Part shown: positions 33,346 to 44,532 of the stretch, piece by piece | Numbering within the stretch: position 1 is the stretch's first letter | How the letters are laid out: every line of letters starts with the position of its first letter | Assembly (NCBI GenBank): GCA_033961575.1 | Contig: CM066736.1 | Location: 7,659,501-7,723,500 of the forward strand | DNA: 64,000 nucleotides | Source of the DNA: Aselliscus stoliczkanus | Lineage: Eukaryota > Chordata > Mammalia > Chiroptera > Hipposideridae | Direction: 5' to 3' | Translations under genes and position numbers: made by a program | The notes under the pieces: model-generated | The model's input: the letters and a program-made list of their open reading frames with translations, nothing else | Database searches by the model: none | What the model was told of the DNA's origin: nothing

Positions 33346-34250
33346 TTTAAACATTAAGGTTCTTCTCCTGAGAAAGGGGAAGTACTTTCTTAGATGGCAT
33401 AGAGGTGAGAGTCCTGACAGCTTTTCTGGAGAACCAGACTGCAATGCGAGTCTAAGAAGTCTCCTCCTCTGGACACGAGAAAGGCTCTGTGCACACATCT
33501 GAGGAAGCCACCGGGAGAACGGAGCAGTAAGTTCCTGGGAACTCTGCCTAGGAACCAGGCCGTTTGGAAAATTTCCCAGCAGGCTCTGAGGACTCTGGTT
33601 CAATCTCCATGCTCCTTATCATAAGGCGTCCTCAGGCATCAGCTGAGTTTCCTTCACAACTGACAACATAACGTAAACATTTCGGCCCCTGGGGATACAC
33701 CCACGGCATGTTTTAGGGCCTGCCACCTCATCTAGAAAAAATGATTTTTAGCAGTGGTTTCATAGGTATTTCTCCAGTAATAGATGAAAATACCTGTGAT
33801 TATGCAAAATATCAAACAAAATGGATGTGTAACGCTTGCCCTGAAAGTCCTACCTCTATTATAGACAGCGGAAATGGGTGTGGTGAGTGTCCCTCCTGTG
33901 GCAGACACTGTTGGCTGTCTCCCTAATAGCTTCCCTACCCCTTACTCCCTGGCACAGGCCTAATTCTCCTTCCCAGCTTGTCACTTGTCTAAGCCCCTCT
34001 GGGTAATCACCAGGTGCCCAGCTAATGGATGCATGCCTGATCGCCCCCTAGGGACACTGAGAAAGTTAAGAAGATGGAACCCCAAAACTTGTAGGTAGAA
34101 ATTAATAGGCCAATGGGGGGGCGAGGGTGGGGGGAGCAAAGGCTAACTGTAAATACTTGCTAATCACCAACTCATGAGAGCTGGAGATATTTATGTACAC
34201 CTGGGTGGCTGGAACTTTTAATGACCAAAAGCTAAATAAATGCATGCCCT
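33345..34250. other. Intergenic sequence without recognised features
   Basis: Moderate-GC sequence with only short open frames. No repeat family I can name. Confidence 0.5.
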
Positions 34251-34490
34251 ACAGCCCAGGCCAGCAAGTCCACTCCTGGTTGTACGCCTACAGAAATGAA
34301 TGTTATATCTAACCAAGAATAAGACTATGCATTCTTGGCCAAAATAGAAACAAGCCAAGTGTTCATCAACAGAATGGTTAATAAATTGTGAAAGACTCAC
34401 AATTCATTTGGAATACTATACAGCAATGGAAATGAAAAAGCAAAGGCTACATATAAGAACATGGGTGAATATAACAACCAAAATATCGCA

Positions 34491-34815
34491 TGATGCCCAA
34501 GTGGCTCAGTTGGTTAAGATCTTGCTCAAGAGTGCGAGCTGATGGCGCGGTGATGAAGCGCTGGCTTGGGAGGCCAGCGGCCCCGGTCCGGTCCCACATG
34601 TGAGGGCCAGTGTCACTGCCCTCAAAAAACAATAAAAATAAAAACAAATGAAAGTAAAAAAAAAAAAAAAAAAAAAAGAGTGCAAGCTGAGCTCTGAGCA
34701 ACAGCAGTTCAATGCCCAGCCCAAGCTGAGCTGCCACTAAGCTGCCAACAGGTGGCAGGATGGCTCAGCTAAAAGATAATAATAAAATAAAATAAATAAT
34801 AAATAAATAAATAAA
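34491..34815 (+). mobile_element. Compound-type SINE (type C) interrupted by a type A SINE
   Basis: Text up to 'ctcaagagtgcgagctga' and again from 'agagtgcaagctgagctctg' is one type C element, ending in an (AAAT)n tail. The interruption is annotated separately. Confidence 0.88.
34543..34675 (+). mobile_element. Short tRNA-derived SINE (type A), 5' truncated, nested in type C
   Basis: Lacks the first dozen bases (begins TGGCGCGGTG). AAGAGTGCGAGCTGA at 34528-34542 and AAGAGTGCAAGCTGA at 34676-34690 are its target duplications. Confidence 0.92.
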
Positions 34816-34827
34816 AATTAAAAAATA

Positions 34828-34933
34828 GGGGTCAGCCGAGTGGCGCAGTGGTTAAGCGCTGGCTTGGGAAGCCAGCAGCCCCGGTTCGGGTCCCACATAT
34901 GAGGGCCAGCGATACTGCCCTCAAAAAAAAAAA
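34828..34933 (+). mobile_element. Short tRNA-derived SINE (type A)
   Basis: The duplication AATTAAAAAATA lies on both sides, showing insertion into the A-rich tail of the type C copy. Confidence 0.93.
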
Positions 34934-35030
34934 AATTAAAAAATATATATTGCATGAAAGAAGTCAGACACAAAAGAATATAGTGGATTATTCTATTTAC
35001 ATAATGTTCAGGAACAGGCACAAACTATTC

Positions 35031-35218
35031 TTTTTTTTTTTTTAATTTTATTGGGGAACAGTGTGTCTTTCCAGGACCCATCAGCTCCAAGTCAAGTAGT
35101 TGTTTCAATCTAGTTGTGGAGGGCGCAACTTAGTGGCCCATGTGAGGATCGAACCGACAACCTTATGAGCACTGTTATGAGCACGGTGCTCTAACCAACT
35201 GAGCTAACCAGCTGCCCC
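35031..35218 (-). mobile_element. VES-like SINE (type V)
   Basis: Minus orientation, ending 'gagctaaccagctgcccc'. ACAAACTATTCTT flanks it. Confidence 0.93.
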
Positions 35219-35525
35219 ACAAACTATTCTTAAATAATAGAAGTCAGAAGACTGGTTAATCTGTGGGGGTGGACAAATAAGGAAGGAGCCTAAAGGAACT
35301 TTCTGGTCATGGAAATGTTCTTTTTCTTGATCTGAATGTTGGTAACATTGGTGAATACATACGTAAAAAATGATTGTGAAAACTCCACTTTCAGGTGGAA
35401 TTTCCCCTAGCAAAATGAAAACATACGTCCACACAAAAACTTGTACACAAATGTTCATAGCAGTATTATTCATAACAGACAAAAGGTGAAAACAACCCTT
35501 GATTAGTTTGTGAAGGTGCCATAAC

Positions 35526-35960
35526 AAAGTACCACAAACTGGTTAAACATCAGAAATTCATGTTCCCACAATTCTAGAGGCTAAAAATCCAAGATCAAAG
35601 TGTCAGCAGAGTTGGTTTCTTCTGAGGCCTCTCTCTTTTTTTTTTTTAATTAAAGTATATTGGGGTGATAAATGTTAGCAAAGCTACACAGGTTTCAAGT
35701 GTACAATTCTGTAATACATCATCCATATATCACATTGTGTGTTCACCACCCAGAGTCAGTTTTTCCTCCATCACCATTTATTTGTGAGGCTTCTTTTATT
35801 GGCTTGAAAATGCCCGCCTTCTCCGTGTCTTCACGTGGCCTTTTCTATGTGTGTCTGCCTCCTAATTCCCTCTTGTTCTAAGGACACTATTTATATTGGA
35901 TTAGAGCCTACCATACTGACCTCATTTTACTTAATTTCCTTTTTAAAGGCCCTATTTCCA
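35526..35960 (-). mobile_element. Old mammalian repeat split by a short L1 piece
   Basis: 'gtgccataacaaagtaccaca' to 'ctgaggcctctctctt' resumes at about 35,785 ('aggcttcttttattggcttga') and runs to 'aatacagtcacattctgggg'. The interruption at 35,640-35,780 ('acacaggtttcaagtgtacaa', 'gtgttcaccacccagagtcag') is antisense L1-like. Strand is a guess. Confidence 0.55.
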
Positions 35961-36015
35961 AATACAGTCACATTCTGGGGAACTGGGAGTTAAGAGTTCA
36001 ATGTATGAATTTTTT

Positions 36016-36454
36016 TTTTTTTAAAGATTTTATTGGGGAATTGGTGGAGGGGAACAGCGTTGGGGAATCGGGGAAAGGGAACAGACAAGTTGCTGTCTTT
36101 TTGTTCTTCAGTTTAGTTGCGGAGGATGTTGCTTCACTGTTGGTATCGTCATTGCGCTTTTCCCGGATGAGGCAGATCGGTCGCTGGCCTCTGGATGTCG
36201 CTCACTGCGGCTATTGGCAGCTCACGCTGGCTGCCAGCCACTCACGCTGGCTGCGGGCCACTCACTGTAGCCTATGGCAGCCCACTGCAGCAGGGGCTGC
36301 AGCCCACACCATCACCGGGGCTCGCACAGCCCAGCTCCAGGTGGAGCTGTTGTTAGCTGTAGAGGGCAGTGTCACTGGCCCTCATGTGGGATCCGAACCG
36401 GGGCCGCTGGCATCCCAAAACCAGAGCTTAACCAATGCGCCACTCGGCCGGCCC
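36016..36454 (-). mobile_element. Long tRNA-derived SINE (type B)
   Basis: Minus orientation, complete. TCAATGTATGAATTTT is on both sides. The 156-codon open frame across it is a by-product of the SINE body. Confidence 0.95.
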
Positions 36455-36489
36455 TCAATGTATGAATTTTTGTAGGACATAGTTCAGCC

Positions 36490-36930
36490 CCTAATGAGCC
36501 CAGATGTCCATTAACTAATGAATGGAAAAATGAAACGTGGTATGACCTTTATAGTGGAATATTATTCAGCCGGAAAAAGAAATGAAGCACTGATATAATA
36601 TATGCTGCTACATATATGAACCTTGAAAACATCATGCTAAGTGAAAGAAGCCAGCCATAAAAGATCACATATTATATGATTCTATTCACATAAAATGTCT
36701 AGAATAGGCAAATCCATGAAGAGAGAAAGCAGATTAGTAGTTGCCAGGCCTGGAGAGGAGATAAGGGAGAAATAGGAAGTGACTGTTCATGAGCATAAAG
36801 GTTCTTTTTGGATGGCAAAAATATTCTAGAATTATTGCACAACTCCGTGAATATACTAAAAACCACTAAACAGTTAAAATGGGTGAATTATATCTCAAAG
36901 CTGTTCTAAAAAATTCATGGCATGATCATG
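36490..36930 (+). mobile_element. L1 3' end
   Basis: 'tggaatattattcagccggaa', 'gctaagtgaaagaagccagcc' and 'gattagtagttgccaggcctg' are the typical succession of an old L1 3' end. Confidence 0.8.
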
Positions 36931-37584
36931 AGACGCTTAATATTGCTGCACTTTATCATGTGTCGTTATAGCCCAATACAAATTAAAACAAAACAAAATT
37001 AGTCCTTTCCTTTAGAGGTATTTGAAATGAATAGAAAGGAAGTAGGTATTTGGGGTGGAGGTTTGCAGAATGGCAGGGAGCCAGGGACTCACTCACTGGC
37101 AGAATTGCCCCTTGCTGCACCCCAAAATGTGCCAGGGAGATCAAGCATGGTGGGGTGGGACCAGGGACCTAAAATTGACTGATAGAGCTGGGGAAGAAAG
37201 GGCTGAGGGAATTGCCAAGGATGGGATGCCAAAAAGTAAAATAGGATCCAATCAATGAAAACAAATTAGGTCTTGGTGAAACAAACAAAAAAAAGATCTT
37301 TTAATGTTTATTCTGAAGCAGCACATAAAGAAAACTATCAACTACTACAAACCAGAGATACCATTAGGATTACCTTGGTGCCATTCTGCAAGTAGGAATT
37401 GAGTGCCTTCTCTGTGTCTGAGTCTGGGAGAGGAACCAAGCCAGGAATATGTGACTCTAGGCAGCTGCTGGGAAGTAAACGTGGGAGGAAAGGAAGAGGT
37501 TGGTGCTAATGACTCAAGGAAAAGCTGCGTTCAGTAGATATTCAGGGAAAAATCCCTAGGGCTGAGGCTGGGGGAGAGGATGGG

Positions 37585-37585
37585 T

Positions 37586-37640
<55 letters not shown>
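37585..37640 (+). repeat. (GT)n microsatellite
   Basis: Nearly pure GT dinucleotides, about 25 units, with a GA interruption near the left end. Confidence 0.95.
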
Positions 37641-37642
<2 letters not shown>

Positions 37643-38390
37643 GGGGCTTCGGGGCAAGTCCACCCTGGCTTCTCAGAGTTGGTCATGACAACTTTGGCTA
37701 CAAGAGAGGGATTCCCTTTCCCTGTCCTGGATAGGACCAGAATTTGGCAGAGCAGGGAAGGGTACAACAACACTTATTCCCAGGGCTTTATCACCATTCC
37801 ACTTCAGTCAATGCTGAAACTGCCTGAGCCAAGAGCGGAAGTTCAGGCTGTGCTCCCTAAATTCAGATTCCGTAAGTCTGGATTGTATTTGCAGGTATGA
37901 GAGATGGTGGGGTATCCAGGACCAGTAATTAAAAATTTTAACAAGCTCTCAAATGATTACGTTACAAGAAGGTGGGAGCTGTGTGCGGGTGCTCTTTCCT
38001 AAGCTCTGGTTGGAGAAACACTACTTAAAGGGAATGGCATCCAATCCTCTTTTATAGACAATCCTCTTAGTAAACCAAGAGGCAGCTCTTCCTCAAGTCT
38101 AACCTAAATCCTTTCTGCTGCTGCTATAATCACCACACCCTGCTGGCCTCTTTTGGTCAGAAATAAAATGTTGGTAAATCTTTTTTTATTTCTGCTGCTG
38201 GATATAGGCCAATAAAAATGAGGCATCCCGGGGGTGAAATGATGTTTGAGCTTGTCGTTATGTCTACTTTGTTCCTTGCAGACTTGGACGATGCTGTCTC
38301 CCCCTGAAACTTCTGGGTCACTCGCGCAAGGGAGGAACGTTAGTTGTTCCCAGGAGACGGGATCACTATTCGTCTGTTTATTTATTCAAA
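37640..38390. other. Intergenic sequence without recognised genes
   Basis: Includes a possible MER5-like scrap near 37,860-37,960. No gene support. Confidence 0.45.
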
Positions 38391-38399
38391 ATGTATTTA

Positions 38400-38746
38400 T
38401 ACCAAGTTGGCAAGTGCGTGGAACAACGGAAACTCTCATACGCTGCTGGTGGGAATGTTAAATGGTACAATTGCTTTGGAAAAACAGTTTGGCAGTTTCT
38501 TATAAAATTAAAACATAGACTAACCATGTGATCCAGCAATTCCTCTTCTAAGTATTTATCCAGGAGAAATAAAAACATGTCTTCCCAAAAGATGTGTACA
38601 GAATATTAATAGCAGCCTTATCCATATTAACTGGAATCATAAAACTGGATTTGATTCCATAAAACTGGAATCAACTCTAATGTCTGTCAACAGAAATTGT
38701 GGTATATCCATAGGATGGAATGCTACTACGCAATAAAAGGGACTCA

Positions 38747-38785
<39 letters not shown>

Positions 38786-39240
38786 TTAAATTGGGAAACT
38801 GTGTGTTTATCCAGGACCCATCAGCTCCAAGTCAAGTAGTTGTTTAAATCTAGTGGAGGGCTCAGCTCAGTGGCCCATGCAGGGATAGAACCTGCAATCT
38901 TGGTGTTATGAGCACAGCACCCTTACCAACTGAGCTAATCAGCCACCCCCGGAACTCAATTATTGATATTATCAACAGCTGGATGAACCTCAAAAACATC
39001 ATGCTGAGTGAAAGAAACCTGACACAGAAGTGCACACACCGTGTGGTTCCAAGTATATGAAACCCCACTCTGCAGTAATAAAAGGCATATTAAGGGCTGG
39101 GGAAGGGGTGAGGATTGACAGAAGAGGGATCAAAATCATCTATGTCTTGATTGTAGTTGCAGTTATACATGTCAAAACACATTGTACTGGGTGTTTACAA
39201 GATTCAAGATAAGGTATATTTGATCTAGACATAATAAAGA
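38400..39240 (+). mobile_element. L1 3' end split by a VES-like SINE
   Basis: 'aaactctcatacgctgctggt', 'aaacatagactaaccatgtga' and 'ggaatgctactacgcaataaa' precede the SINE. 'gaacctcaaaaacatcatgct' and 'gtcttgattgtagttgcagt' follow it. Confidence 0.8.
38753..38950 (-). mobile_element. VES-like SINE (type V) with (TTA)n tail
   Basis: Minus orientation. GGGACTCAATTATT at 38739-38752 and GGAACTCAATTATT at 38951-38964 are the duplications. The A-tail has become a (TTA)n array at about 38,750-38,785. Confidence 0.93.
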
Positions 39241-39249
39241 ATATAAAGA

Positions 39250-39705
39250 GGGCCGGCCGAGTGGCGCATTGGTTAAGCGCTGGTTTTGGGATGCCAGCGG
39301 CCCCGGTTCGGATCCCACATGAGGGCCAGTGACACTGCCCTCTACAGCTAACAACACCTCCACCTGGAGCTGGGCTGTGCGAGCCCCGGTGATGGTGTGG
39401 GCTGCAGCCCCTGCTGCAGTGGGCTGCCATAGGCTACAGTGAGTGGCCCGCAGCCAGCGTGAGCGGCTGGCAGCCAAGCATGAGCTGCCAATAGCCGCAG
39501 TGAGCGACATCCAGAGGCCAGCGACCGATCTGCCTCATCCGGGAAAAGCGCAATGACGATACCAACAGTGAAGCAACATCCTCCGCAACTAAACTGAAGA
39601 ACAAAAAGACAGCAACTTGTCTGTTCCCCTTCCCCGATTCCCCAACGCTGTTCCCCTCCACCAATTCCCCAATAAAATCTTTAAAAAACAAACAAACAAA
39701 CAAAA
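39250..39705 (+). mobile_element. Long tRNA-derived SINE (type B)
   Basis: Starts GGGCCGGCCGAGTGGCGCAT and contains a full body with both GATTCCCCAACGCTGTTCCC and CCAATTCCCCAATAAAATC. The tail is (CAAA)n. Confidence 0.94.
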
Positions 39706-39719
39706 ACCACAATTGAAAA

Positions 39720-40860
39720 GTGTAAGCCTATGGGCTCTAATAATTCAAACTCATAAAAATATTAAAGATAATTTAATTTAATTACTGACTGACCTCATGT
39801 AATAATTGTTTAATAAATGACTTTCACTGAAAAAAAAGGGTGATTTATTGTTTGTAAATTATGCTTCAATAAAATTGAAAAAATAGGGTAAAAAAGAAAA
39901 TATATATTATGTCACAGATTATTCAATAAGGCAGACTAGGCAGTCAACAGTTCTAAAAATCTGGTTTACAATTCTCTCATCAATATATGTGTGTAAGTCA
40001 GGAGCAGGGGGAGAAATATGGATTCCTTTTTTTTTTCCTGCTTATAAAAATAACCTACTTGCAAAATTATTCAGTTTTAGGTGAGAAAGTCCTTGTAACC
40101 GAACCTTTCAGAGGTCACCACTGGGAATGATCATTCCCTAGTTTCTTTCTAAGCCTATTCTAACATATATTGTTAAATAGTTTAACATTATTTATTAATA
40201 TTATAGTTACAAATATGGAATCCTGTCAAAAACTATTACTATATATTTGGTTTTTCAATTTTCTTTTTTATAAAACAATTTATTTTACCTATGTGTCCGT
40301 ACTTAATTCTTCTTTTTGTATATTTCCATTGAAGTTTAATTTATTTAATTGGTCTGTGTTTAGGGGACCATTTGTTGCCATTTTTCATTCCTGAAAATAG
40401 TAACAGACATCTTTTTAATTACACACCAGGAGTATTCCTGTATATAAGTTGGCTTCCTAGAAGTTTCTTGGCCAAGTAGCTTGGTCAAAAGGCATAGCAG
40501 TTTTGAGGGAAAAATTATTCCTTTTTTGTTGCTGTGGGTGCAGGATACGTGAGAGGAGGAAGGAGATATATTCTCAGGGATTCGGGTTCTTATAATGCTT
40601 TTTTTATTAGACAAGGTTATTAATTACAAGACACAAAATCCAACTCTGGTTGATTTCTTGAAAACGGATTCTGTTTAATCCACAAGATTGCTGTAAAGTG
40701 TTGTTATGAACTGAACAACATTTTATGGGTTAGCTTCAGACTAGAATCACCACTGTAACACTGCTTCTACAGAAAATCTGTTTTAAAGTTCAGAAATCTG
40801 TTTACAAATAACCTAAATTCACTGTAGACAGAGACTACACCTAATTAATTGTTGCCATCA
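39720..40860. other. Intergenic AT-rich sequence
   Basis: A decayed L1-like 3' tail near 39,720-39,900 and antisense L1-like text near 40,000-40,400. Nothing coding. Confidence 0.45.
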
Positions 40861-40879
40861 AACACTTTGTGGACTCACA

Positions 40880-41365
40880 CTGTTAAAAAAACAAATTCAC
40901 CAGAGTAAATTTGCAGATCTAATTGGCTTTATTAAGTGATTGATGAATTGGGCAGCATTCCATGTAATAACTACATAGAAGGGCGCTCTGAGAGGCTGTA
41001 CAAAATGGAAAAGGTTTTTATAGGAATAAGTTTGGAGCAAGGGAAGTATTCACAAAATAAAAGAAAGGATTATTTTGGGGCCGAGACATCTTTTCATGGG
41101 GGAAGAGAACCGGGAATGATTTGTAATTATGTAGATTGTCTCTTCTTTCTAGGGGGTGGGATGGAGAAAGGCCCCACCCACACCCCCATGACAGATTATC
41201 TCGTTGGTGTTGACCAGAGAATTCCAGGCTGTTTAATTAAGATTGTGTTTCTGGGAGAAGTTGAAATTGTAATTAGATCAGGCATTAAATCTAGTTTGGG
41301 TATCATGGGCTTTTAGCATGAGTGATGCCATTTTAGACCTGTGGCTTTTCTCTTTCAATGAACAT
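40880..41365 (-). mobile_element. Retroviral LTR (solo or partial), minus strand
   Basis: On the minus strand the sequence starts near 41,365 with TGTTCATTGAAAGAGAAAAG and runs to a poly(A) signal (AATAAA complement near 40,932) followed by the R/U5-like part. Length and layout fit a retroviral LTR. No internal viral genes are present. The 126-codon plus-strand frame is antisense to the LTR and unsupported. Confidence 0.6.
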
Positions 41366-41534
41366 CACTGTGAGTTGGGTGGTTATATACACTAACAGGG
41401 CTTCTCTACCTAAGCATGTGGTCCATTTCATCTCAGCTGGGTATACTTATTCAGTTCTGATGCTGACCATCCTGAGTTAGCAGCCTATTCCACAGATTTA
41501 AGGGCTTTGTCCCTGTGATACGGTGATATAATGA

Positions 41535-42395
41535 AAAAATATATATTTGGTCATTGTTCTAGTTTCTGGCTCATGAACTTCTAAAACCCTTGGAATTCCC
41601 TCAGTGTTAGAGAGGTGAGAAAGCATTTTTGTTATTCATTACAAGCTTGTTTCAATCATACCTGAGTTTATATCGATGATATGACCCTTGGAGGACCCCT
41701 ATATAGCTACCGGATGGGGACTGGTTGCCAGAAGAAGCAACCATATGATGAGAGGATTGGAACTTTCAGCCCCACTCCCCCCAACCCCAGGGAGGAGAGG
41801 GGGGCTGAAGATTGAGTTAATCACCAATGGCCAATGATTTAATCAATCATGTCTGTGTAACGGAATCTCTATAAAAACCCCTAAATGGGGCAGGCTGAGT
41901 GGCGTGTTGATTAACAGCTGGCTTGGGACGCCAGTGGCCCCGGTTCAAAACCCACATATGAGGGCCAGTGACACTGCCCTCTACAGCTAAGATGGTGAAA
42001 AACAGCTCCACCTGTAGCTGGGCTGCTGTAAGTCCCCGGGGACGGCATAGCTGCAGCCCCTGCTGCTTTGGACTGCCATAGGCTACAGTGAGTGGCCGGC
42101 AGCCAGTGTGAGAGGCTGGCAGCCAGTGTGAGTTACCAAGAGCCGCTGTGAGCCGCTGTCCAGAGGCTGGTGACTGAGCTGCCTCACCCGAGAAGAGCAA
42201 TGATAATACCAACATGGGCCAGTGAAGCAACATCCTCCACAACTAGACTGAAGAACAAAGGACAGCAACTTGTCTGTTCCCCTCCCCCAATGCTGTTCCC
42301 CTCCCCCAATTCCCCAATAAAATCTTAAAAAAAAAAAAACCCACCTCTAAACGATGGTATTTGATGGCTTCCGGGTTAGGGAACCCATCCATGTG
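41535..42395 (+). mobile_element. Retroviral LTR, plus strand, interrupted by a SINE and truncated
   Basis: Sequence from 'aatatatatttggtcattgt' through 'gattggaactttcagcccca', 'aatggccaatgatttaatca' and 'ctataaaaacccct', then after a type B SINE 'ggcttccgggttagggaacc'. The TATAAAA box and layout fit an LTR. It stops abruptly at about 42,395, where it meets an inverted copy of TRAFD1 promoter DNA. The same LTR family recurs in opposite orientation at 42,605-43,065. Confidence 0.65.
41887..42339 (+). mobile_element. Long tRNA-derived SINE (type B) in an LTR
   Basis: Starts GGGGCAGGCTGAGTGGCGTG with body and tail complete. It lies just downstream of the LTR TATA-like motif. Confidence 0.92.
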
Positions 42396-42552
42396 CCATT
42401 GGATAGCACTGATGTCCTCCCAGGGCTCCGCCTTCTGAGAGCCAATTGGCTCCTCAGAGCTCCACGGGGGCGTGTCCCTAGAAGTTCAGCTCCTAAACAT
42501 CTGGAATGAGGGGCAGAGATTGAGCTGTGATCCTGGTCTAGGACCAACACCT
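42395..42552 (-). repeat. Inverted duplicate of the TRAFD1 promoter region
   Basis: Read on the minus strand, it matches 45,290-45,444. Shared words are CCTAGACCAGGATC, CCCCTCATTCCAGATGTTTA, GGAGCTG(A/G)ACTTCTAGGG, ACACGCCCCC, GAGGAGCCAATTGG, CAGAAGGCGG and GCTATCCAATGG. By eye about nine bases in ten agree, apart from a gap of roughly 13 bp. Two CCAAT motifs are retained. The ETS motif and exon 1 are not included. Confidence 0.85.
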
Positions 42553-42598
42553 GTGAAGTGCAATAATGCAAAGTGCAATAAAATGAGGCATGCAGTAC
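42552..42598 (-). mobile_element. Tigger-type terminal fragment
   Basis: 'gaagtgcaataatgcaaagtg' and 'caataaaatgaggcatgca' resemble the end of a Tigger1-type element. Only the end is present. Strand is arbitrary. Confidence 0.5.
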
Positions 42599-42604
42599 TT
42601 AAAG

Positions 42605-43065
42605 TTATAGCTTTATTATGAAGGATGTAGATCAGGAACACTCAGGTGAAGAGACACCTAGGATATGGTCTGAGGGGCAATGCAGAGCGTTTGTACCTGT
42701 TTGCTGCTGTGTGTCACTTTCCTGGCCCATCAATGTGTTCATCAACCAGAAAAGCTCTCTGGAGCCTAAGTGTCTGGGGTTTTCATAGGAGTTTCATTAC
42801 CTTAGGCATGACTGATTAAATCACGGTCACGTGCTTATGTGGTTGAGCTCAAATCCAGACCCCTCCCTTCCTGGGAGATATAAAAGTCCATTCTTTTAGT
42901 TAAGTGCTTGGTCTTTCTGTTGACCAGCTCATCGTCCTGGAGCTATCCAAGGGTCCCACCTGAGTCGGCTCATTAGCATAACAAAGACACTGCTATCACT
43001 TAGGAAATTCCTAGGTTTTTTGAAGCTGGGTGCCAGGAACCAGGGGACAAAAACCAGATATAGAT
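42605..43065 (-). mobile_element. Retroviral LTR, minus strand
   Basis: The complement shows the same succession as the plus-strand LTR at 41,535: 'aaaaacctaggaatttccta', 'gagctcaaccacataagcac', then 'aatcagtcatgcctaaggta'. No TATA box is needed for this call. Confidence 0.6.
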
Positions 43066-43690
43066 ATCCTCCACTTTTCCGAGGTTCACTTTATGCCACT
43101 TCTCTTAAAGACCTACATTAGTAACTGCTTTTGTTAACTGAGCGAAATCCAAAGATTAGTCTCTCTTTTACAAAAAAAAGGTGAAAAGTGACAATAGTGT
43201 TCAGCATTTATTTTTCAGTGAGCAGTTATAGAGGTAGCCTTCATCTTGAGCAGCATGAGTGGCACTGCCAAGCTCCTTCCCAGGGAGCTACACTCAGCAT
43301 CTCAGCATCCAGCTGCCATAGCTTTGAACTGTGTCTATGCTCAATTTATTTTGTGCACCTCTTAGCAAGATGTGTCCTGAGATAAATACTTCTTCCCTTT
43401 ATGCCATTTGGGCTTATGAAAGGTTTCATAGGAACACTCTACCTTTGGATAGTGGGTAAACCTGTATATTCTTTATTATACCACAGCGTGTATCACACTC
43501 ATTGTCATAACCATTGTGCTCGTTTCCCTGGTAAACTATTGGGAAGGCAGGAGAGCTTGTCCTGTTGTTTGCCATTGAAGCTCCAGTATTATATTTTATA
43601 GGGAGCACTCTACATTTGCTCAGCATCTCAGGGAGGCTGGCAATGAAGCAGTTCTGGACTTCAGGTATTGGTTATGCTGTATTCAAAAAT
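43066..43690. other. Intergenic sequence
   Basis: Probably decayed repeat ('ttccgaggttcactttatgcc'), but no family I can assign with confidence. Open frames are short and unsupported. Confidence 0.45.
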
Positions 43691-43699
43691 AACACTTCA

Positions 43700-43804
43700 G
43701 GGCTGGCCGAGTGGCGCGGTGGTTAAGTGCTGGTTTGGGAAGCCAGCAGCCCCGGTTCGGGTCCCACATATGAGGGCCAGTGACACTGCCCTCAAAAAAA
43801 AAAA
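43700..43804 (+). mobile_element. Short tRNA-derived SINE (type A)
   Basis: AAAAATAACACTTCA flanks it at 43685-43699 and 43805-43819. Confidence 0.95.
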
Positions 43805-44037
43805 AAAAATAACACTTCATGGCCAAAATGTCTAACAACTGGTTGAATAAATCATGATACATTTACACAATAGAATTATTATTGGAAAAGAATGAATATA
43901 CTCTAGATAGATGTGCCAACAATGGATAGAGCTCCAAGACAGATTATGTAGTATAGTATTACAAAAAAATGTAAAGATGCAGAACAATATTGAATGGTAT
44001 GTTCTCTTTAACATACAATGTAAAGTATTTAAATCTT

Positions 44038-44170
44038 TGTTTTTTTAATACTTTATTATTACTATTATTTTTTTTTGAAGGCAGTGTCACTGGCCCTCAT
44101 ATGTGGGACCCGAACCAGGGCCGCTGGCTTCCCAAGCCAGAGCTTAACCACTGTGCCACTTGGCCAGCCC
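44038..44170 (-). mobile_element. Short tRNA-derived SINE (type A)
   Basis: Minus orientation. AAAGTATTTAAATCTT is at 44022-44037 and 44172-44187. Confidence 0.95.
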
Positions 44171-44187
44171 CAAAGTATTTAAATCTT

Positions 44188-44520
44188 AAGTGTGCAGCTT
44201 AGTGACTATTTGCTAATACATCTGTGTTTACCACTTTGCTGATTGAGATATAAAACATTGGCATGATTTGGAAATCTTTCTCATATTCCCTTGCAGTCCA
44301 TACCCTCTAAGTAGAACCATTATTCTGACTTCACTCACTTTAGGTTAATTTTGCCTGTTTTTGAATTTTATATCTTTGGATTCACACAGAATATACTGTC
44401 TATGTAAACTAAATATTCTATCCTGTTACAAATAACTAATGCTTTGTAAACTGCTTTTCTTACTTAGCACTATATCATGAACGTTTTGCAATTATCTAAA
44501 ATAAAATCATGATTTTAAAT
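44188..44520 (-). mobile_element. L1 fragment (antisense)
   Basis: 'ctctaagtagaaccattattc', 'atatctttggattcacacaga' and 'gcactatatcatgaacgtttt' fit antisense old L1 text. Confidence 0.6.
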
Positions 44521-44532
44521 TTCTGTATTGTA

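Larger units (their letters stand above)
34255..35525 (+). mobile_element. Old L1 3' end split by four SINEs
   Basis: L1 pieces run at about 34,255-34,480, 34,946-35,030 and 35,219-35,525 ('gttcatcaacagaatggttaa', 'cacaaaaacttgtacacaaat', 'agcagtattattcataacaga'). Type C, A, A and V SINEs lie between them. Confidence 0.7.

Noticed and set aside
36005..36475. 156-codon plus-strand frame
   Set aside because: It lies entirely in a minus-oriented type B SINE with clear target duplications. The same peptide recurs at other type B copies.
40936..41316. 126-codon plus-strand frame
   Set aside because: It lies antisense within an LTR. No conserved domain is visible.
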